DNA of 64,000 nucleotides from Apostichopus japonicus (Eukaryota; Echinodermata; Holothuroidea; Aspidochirotida; Stichopodidae). Location of the stretch: assembly GCF_037975245.1 (NCBI RefSeq), contig NC_092582.1:7419001-7483000 (forward strand), written 5' to 3'. The translations under genes and the position numbers were made by a program. Below the pieces are notes generated by a model. That model made no database searches. It was not told the origin of the DNA and saw nothing but the letters and a program-made list of their open reading frames with translations. Numbering within the stretch: the first letter of the stretch is position 1; each line of letters starts with the position of its first letter. Shown here one piece after another: positions 59,081 to 64,000 of the stretch.

Positions 59081-59165
59081 CCTTGGAAAATAAAATCACA
59101 TGGAAGGTGAGCTGTTCAGCTCCATATATGGATATTAACTCATTCACAACCCTCCTGACCGTAAA
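59081..59165 (-). CDS. Weak candidate internal coding exon, minus strand
   Basis: On the minus strand, AATATATATTCTCAG and TTCCAAGG|GTAAGTGG bound an 85-bp segment that reads FTVRRVVNELISIYGAEQLT then FHVILFSK plus one base. The donor is strong, the acceptor fair. The leftover G is in phase with the exon at 10108-10214, but 49 kb away. The frame also stays open upstream of the proposed acceptor. No family recognised; a repeat-derived segment cannot be excluded. Confidence 0.25.
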
Positions 59166-59325
59166 CTGAGAATATATATTCCGCAAACAACCATTTCCAG
59201 AAACTGTACAATCTTTTAAAAAGATGATCCCTTTGCACACACAACTTGAGCTTTGCTTGTAGTGACAACACACTTCAGTTTTATGTGCTACAAGGTATAC
59301 ATTCCATTCGTTCCTTCACCATTAG

Positions 59326-59407
59326 GGAGAATATGTCTGACCCTGCTGGTTTTACAAATGAATTACCAAGGTCAGCTAAAAACCTATCACTAAATAAACC
59401 CCAGCAG
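59326..59407 (+). CDS. Candidate coding exon, plus strand
   Basis: CATTCGTTCCTTCACCATTAG is a very good acceptor and CCCAGCAG|GTAGGTCA a good donor. The 82-bp segment takes one base and reads ENMSDPAGFTNELPRSAKNL then SLNKPQQ, ending in phase 0. The frame also continues through the donor for another 61 codons, including VTPKKKYVPLAFLAGIFQPG then KDEESSSSK. That stretch is itself protein-like, so a longer exon or an alternative donor (TATTCA|GTAAAT near 59517) is possible. No family recognised. It is the most convincing plus-strand exon candidate. Confidence 0.38.
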
Positions 59408-59744
59408 GTAGGTCACCATGAGGTCACACCAAAAAAAAAATATGTGCCATTGGCCTTCCTTGCCGGGATCTTCCAACCAGGGAAAGATGAAGAAAGCAGC
59501 TCTTCAAAGTATTCAGTAAATGTTTCTGAGAGCTGTCGAAACCATCAATATATAATATTTATTATTATTGTTAGCAGAACTTTGTATTAAATTGACATTC
59601 CATTTGCTGAGATACATATCTACAGTATGTAATTGATACTGATGTTTGATAAGACTCAGGGGGCTTTTAGAGGGGTTCTTTGTTCACATCACACTGCAAA
59701 GTGGAGGTTTCTTTATGAGCCATGACCAACACACCCTTGTCATG
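59408..59744. other. Possible exon extension, then non-coding
   Basis: The frame of the preceding candidate stays open to 59590, then AT-rich DNA without features. Confidence 0.3.
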
Positions 59745-60121
59745 TTCAGATGAATGATGTGTTCAGGTATGGATGCTATGTAGACCAAGGTGAACTGAAA
59801 GATAGGCTATCCTCATTCTGTCACTGGTGACATGTTAGGCTATTTTATGCTACTATTTCTTTGTTCACACATAGCCTTATTATTACTATGTATTTGATAG
59901 AGCGCTCTACAATAGATCACAGCACTTATCTATTGGAAAGACAACATATTTCATGGTCTGAGACCAGTTCTAGATTGTCAGAATGCTCAGATGAATAATG
60001 TTTTCAGCTATACCTGTGCAGCTAGGCCATTTAATTTGAAAGAAGAGTTGTAATTTTATCACCTATAGGTGATCCATGTTAAGCTATTTCATGCTATCAT
60101 CATGCTATCATCTCTTTATTC
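59745..60121. repeat. Diverged two-copy duplication, spacing about 241 bp
   Basis: Copy 1 (59745-59866) and copy 2 (59986-60121) share, in order, CAGATGAAT(G/A)ATG, TTCAG(G/C)TAT, CATGTTA(G/A)GCTATTT and ATGCTA...TTTCTTT-type blocks. An old direct duplication. Confidence 0.6.
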
Positions 60122-63100
60122 TTGTGATCTGCAACAAACAAGGTCAAAATTGTGAGGTAATTTGGAAGCTGTGTAAAGTGGTATGTCATTTGACAATGAC
60201 AATAGGATGCACCCTCACAGTAGCACAAAACATATTAGTTACCTTACACACTAAGGACTTTAATTTACGGGCTGCAAATGGAGTCTAACAAACCAGCCAT
60301 GTATCACTATCTACGCAAGATGTAAGCAATCATGCCAAAGAAATTTCTTAATCTTCTATTTTTTAATGCCTATTTCCCCTTTTTATATTTTTTACTTTTC
60401 TATTAAAATTTGTTTTCCTTCTTGTTTAAGCTGGTACCCCAAAAATTGAAAATGATCTATACCTTAGAAACATGTTTCAAATGAGAACTGGTTCCAAGCT
60501 CAGTTTTTTAACTCCATATTATGGAAATCAGGGCAGATATAATTATCGTCATTACCTCCTGATGCTAATTAATGACCAGCTTTTAATGGTGTCTGATTGG
60601 ATATATATGACAAAGAGAAAGACTTCACATCATACAGGATATCTTAGATATCAAGCATCTTTCTGCCAATCTAGCCAATTCTCTCTCACAGTATTACCTG
60701 GTGCCTCCTTAGGCTCTCATTATTTTATGAGCTAAAATGTCATATACAATGTTTGTTTTGTTTTTTGCTCAATTTTTTGTTTTTTGTGCCTTTTTTTTCT
60801 AAATTGCGATCATAAATGGAACTGGGTTAGAAATAACAAAAACCCACTCTGCTTCTGTATGCTACCTTTTATGACTTTTGTTGCATTTTGCACAATTCTC
60901 CCTATCTTGGGGAGAGGGGGAGGAAGAAGGGTAGAAAATTGTGAATATCTCTATATTTACACGAGGGACTGGTAGGTAGGTTGCTCTGCTTATGTGAATC
61001 TGGTAAGAATTGTAATATACGGTACCGGAATGACAATTAACTGCAGCTACTCTTAGACTTACGTTTCAGTGAAAACTTTCTTCTTAATCTTCCTTTGTTT
61101 TTCTCTGTCTCTGCTTCTTCTCCGGCAACAGAACGGTCCTCCATTCTACTTATCTTGGAACTAGCTATATATATATATATATATATAGCTATATATATCT
61201 ATAGGTAGTTACTTCTCTGGAGATGTATATTACATGCATGTGCAACAGTGATCACGAAGCTAACCCATATTTAAAAGCCATATGTGCCTATGCTGATCAG
61301 CTAAATCATGAGGACAACTATTTCTGAAGACTGCTGCTATTTAAGTAAACAATCAAAAAGTGAACTATGCACCCTCCTCAAAGCAGTTTGGTAACATTCA
61401 ATATTTTGAGTAGTTTGTTATCACAAAATTTCATAGACTCAAAGGTCATGTTTGCTTGTTGTATATTGGGCTTGTTAAATGTTCAGTTTGACATGTTCAT
61501 TTATGACTCATCCATGGATTCAGTTTCCTTTCAGTATCGTAAAAAGAAAATAAAGTAAAAGAACGGACAGACAGCCAATGATTTGTGAACTCAATTGGTG
61601 TCTTATTTAAAGAGGGAATTGATCGATTTTGAGACACCGTTTAAATGCCACCTTCACAGAAAGTTTGCCTCACTGAGATATTTACATGTTTATCTACTCT
61701 CCTCTATGCATGGTGGAGAGGGTGGGAGGGTGGGGGTGAGGAGGGTGAGGAGCGTGGGGGTGTCAGAGCTTCTGGGAAGATATTTTTTGTAGAAAGTTTG
61801 TCACATTTTAGGAGGTATGATGGAATAATATTGAATGTTACAAAGTGGGTGATGAATTTTAGTACATTAAACGTCATTAGTATTGCCTCCAAATATGCTA
61901 GAAGGTGATACCTGGGTCACTATAGGCTAGATTTCAACATACCTTTTAGAGCCTCTAGAAAAATACTTTTGAAAGCCACTTCTAGCATGCTAACATTTGA
62001 GGTCAATAATGATCACCTTTGAAAGTCTTTCAAAATATTTGAATTGGCTATAAATTTATGATATTTAAATTATGACAAAATTCAGAAGCTAACACCCACC
62101 CACTGAGAAGAAAAGGCAAAATCTGCTAAGTTTGATTAAGTGTTATCTATGATGTTGACATCACTTGGCAACTGTGGTCACATTATTTCAAGATACCAAT
62201 GATTTAGAGCCCATCAATTAATTTCCTATCACATACCAGGGAGTATGACCTATTCAATTGTTCTCGCAGTTTGTTGCTTTTTCTCAAAGAGATTATTTCT
62301 GTGTGAGTAGTTCATTATTGAGAGCATAGGGTAGCTAGGCAGGCACGTGAGATAACATAAACTGGGGTGTTAATTCCATGGTGAAGAAAAAAACTAATAT
62401 ATTGAGAACAAAAAACTCAAAACTCAAATGTTTACATCTTTCACTTCATGTGGTCATAAACCATGCCTAGAATCAACTGTTATTCTCAATGCAGAACGTA
62501 TAGCATATAAATGAAGGGTTACAATTTAAATTGAGGGCAGAATACTAAAACTACTATATGACACCTGGCAGCTGTGATCAAAGTTGGGGGCAGCAGATAA
62601 CAATTACTTACAGCAATCATAAATACTTTTGTGTGCAAGTTGAACTAAAGTTCAAACAATTCATCAAGCCTTGTTTTTTTTTTTTTTTTTTTTTTTTTGG
62701 GGGGGTTCCCTTTGTATCTTTTGTCCTTTCTATGTATATGATTGATTCATATTCAAATTATCTCACAGCTAATAATTAAACCAAACCTACCATGTATTAT
62801 TCAAAAATAAAATGCAGTTGATTCAATTAGGCATTCTAGATACATTCACGAAATCAACTCTTTAAGAAATAATTTAGTGCTTCCATTATTTGATTCACAA
62901 ACTTGTCCACACTCATAAACTTTTTTGTATTAGTGTGGCTTCACATGCAACACAGAAATGGAAATTGTCTACACTCTATAACTTTTCTTTCATTTAGCAA
63001 TGAAACTGAAGGCATTAACCACTTACCTTATAATTAAGTGGTGAAATAAGTATAGCCTTTCACCAAAATTAACATCAACAGAAAGGTTTTGAAGCAATAA

Positions 63101-64000
63101 AACGATAAACCTGACCTAAAAACACAATAATGGAACACTTTGTCTTCTTGTTTTTCCTGACCACTCTCTTTCTCTCTCTCTTTCTTGTTTTACATCATTT
63201 CATTTCAAAATGTGAAACCAGCTAAACCTAGGCAACAAATTATCAACAAGGATATTATTACACAGAAAGTAAAATTTTCCTTCCATAACTTTAACATGTT
63301 AAACTTTCATGCTATGTGAAAAACACTTCATAGTGAGATGTACATAGATTTTTTGTTGAGGGAGGAATGGGGAGGGGGGAGAGGGGTCCATTGCAGGTAC
63401 CATAGTGGCAATAAAAGGTTAGTAGTTAGTACCTTCTTTTCTGGGTCCTATATCCTTAAGAAATACCCTTTATGTGCCATTGGAAGGATGTATAAAGATA
63501 AAGCTGAAACTGTATATCATTGCAGGGGGCCCGTGGGCCTCACAACAATTGAACTCTTGAGGTACATCATTTGCTTTGTAATTTTCTAGCCCTGTTGGAG
63601 AGAGCTTGTAAACACAGACTACCCACAGGTCTTTACTTGTAAGTGATCCTATCATTGATAGAATTAAATTCATACAGGAAACCTGATTTGCAGCCTGAGC
63701 CTCATCTGGCAGATGTGATTTTATTTGTTAACAACTTAAAACAAGGAAGACACTTAATTGATTACCTGACATCCTTCTACAAGAAATTTTATTTTTAAGT
63801 TAAATATTAGGAGGCCACTAACTGCTATACCATGTGCAAAATTTTGGGTTTTTTTTTTACCCTTTATATTTATTTCATTCGATCACATTTGTCTTCAAAG
63901 ATCCTGCCAGATTACCAGTAGGTTACCGGTAGGTTACTGTTCCAGGAACTAACCAGTAGATTGTTGTCTTACCTTACACAGACTGGTTATAGCCTGGAGG
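60122..64000. other. Non-coding spacer to window end
   Basis: No supported gene. Contains an AT palindrome (TAGCTATATATA on both sides, 61161-61200), G-rich tracts at 61722-61762 and 63361-63387, T25 followed by G7 at 62673-62705, and a (CT)n patch at 63164-63182. Frames of 60-87 codons lack domains. Confidence 0.5.

Overview
The window is eukaryotic nuclear DNA: AT-rich, almost entirely non-coding, with no operons and no long uninterrupted gene. It has splice-like exon islands, tandem arrays, non-LTR retrotransposon tails and several cut-and-paste DNA transposons bounded by target-site duplications. A CR1-like LINE tail ending in an AATAAA/AAAC repeat, L2/CR1-type reverse-transcriptase remains, TTAA-flanked MITEs and a THAP domain inside a TTAA-flanked transposon together suggest a marine invertebrate, possibly a deuterostome such as an echinoderm. 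That assignment is inference.

Layout. 1-2045: a 109-bp-spaced duplication and a two-copy tandem duplication of about 0.93 kb. 3.2-3.6 kb: a LINE 3' end. 4.8-8.6 kb: short tandem repeats, a SINE-like fragment and a plus-strand exon-like island (7511-7597). 8.8-10.2 kb: a roughly 32-copy G-rich minisatellite between two minus-strand exon-like islands (8778-8839 and 10108-10214). 12-19 kb: non-coding DNA with two small arrays. 19,956-21,580: a TTAA-flanked transposon carrying a THAP domain (Kolobok-like), abutting a possible second TTAA element. 22-38 kb: mostly featureless, with an unidentified 179-codon ORF at 28.3 kb and a strong first-exon candidate at 35.5 kb. 38.6-41.8 kb: a LINE tail, a complete 1180-bp hAT-like element and a 359-bp hAT-like MITE. 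42-57 kb: three copies of one TTAA MITE family, tandem arrays and first-exon candidates at 45.7 and 49.5 kb. 57-64 kb: further exon-like islands and non-coding DNA.

Genes. No gene can be named. The most economical reading is one gene on the minus strand with long introns and alternative first exons: the 49.5-kb candidate ends in the phase the 10.1-kb exon needs. Plus-strand exon-like islands may belong to another gene or be chance. All exon calls rest on reading frame, codon composition and splice consensus only; no protein family was recognised in any of them. The firmest features are the transposons, whose termini and target-site duplications can be read directly.
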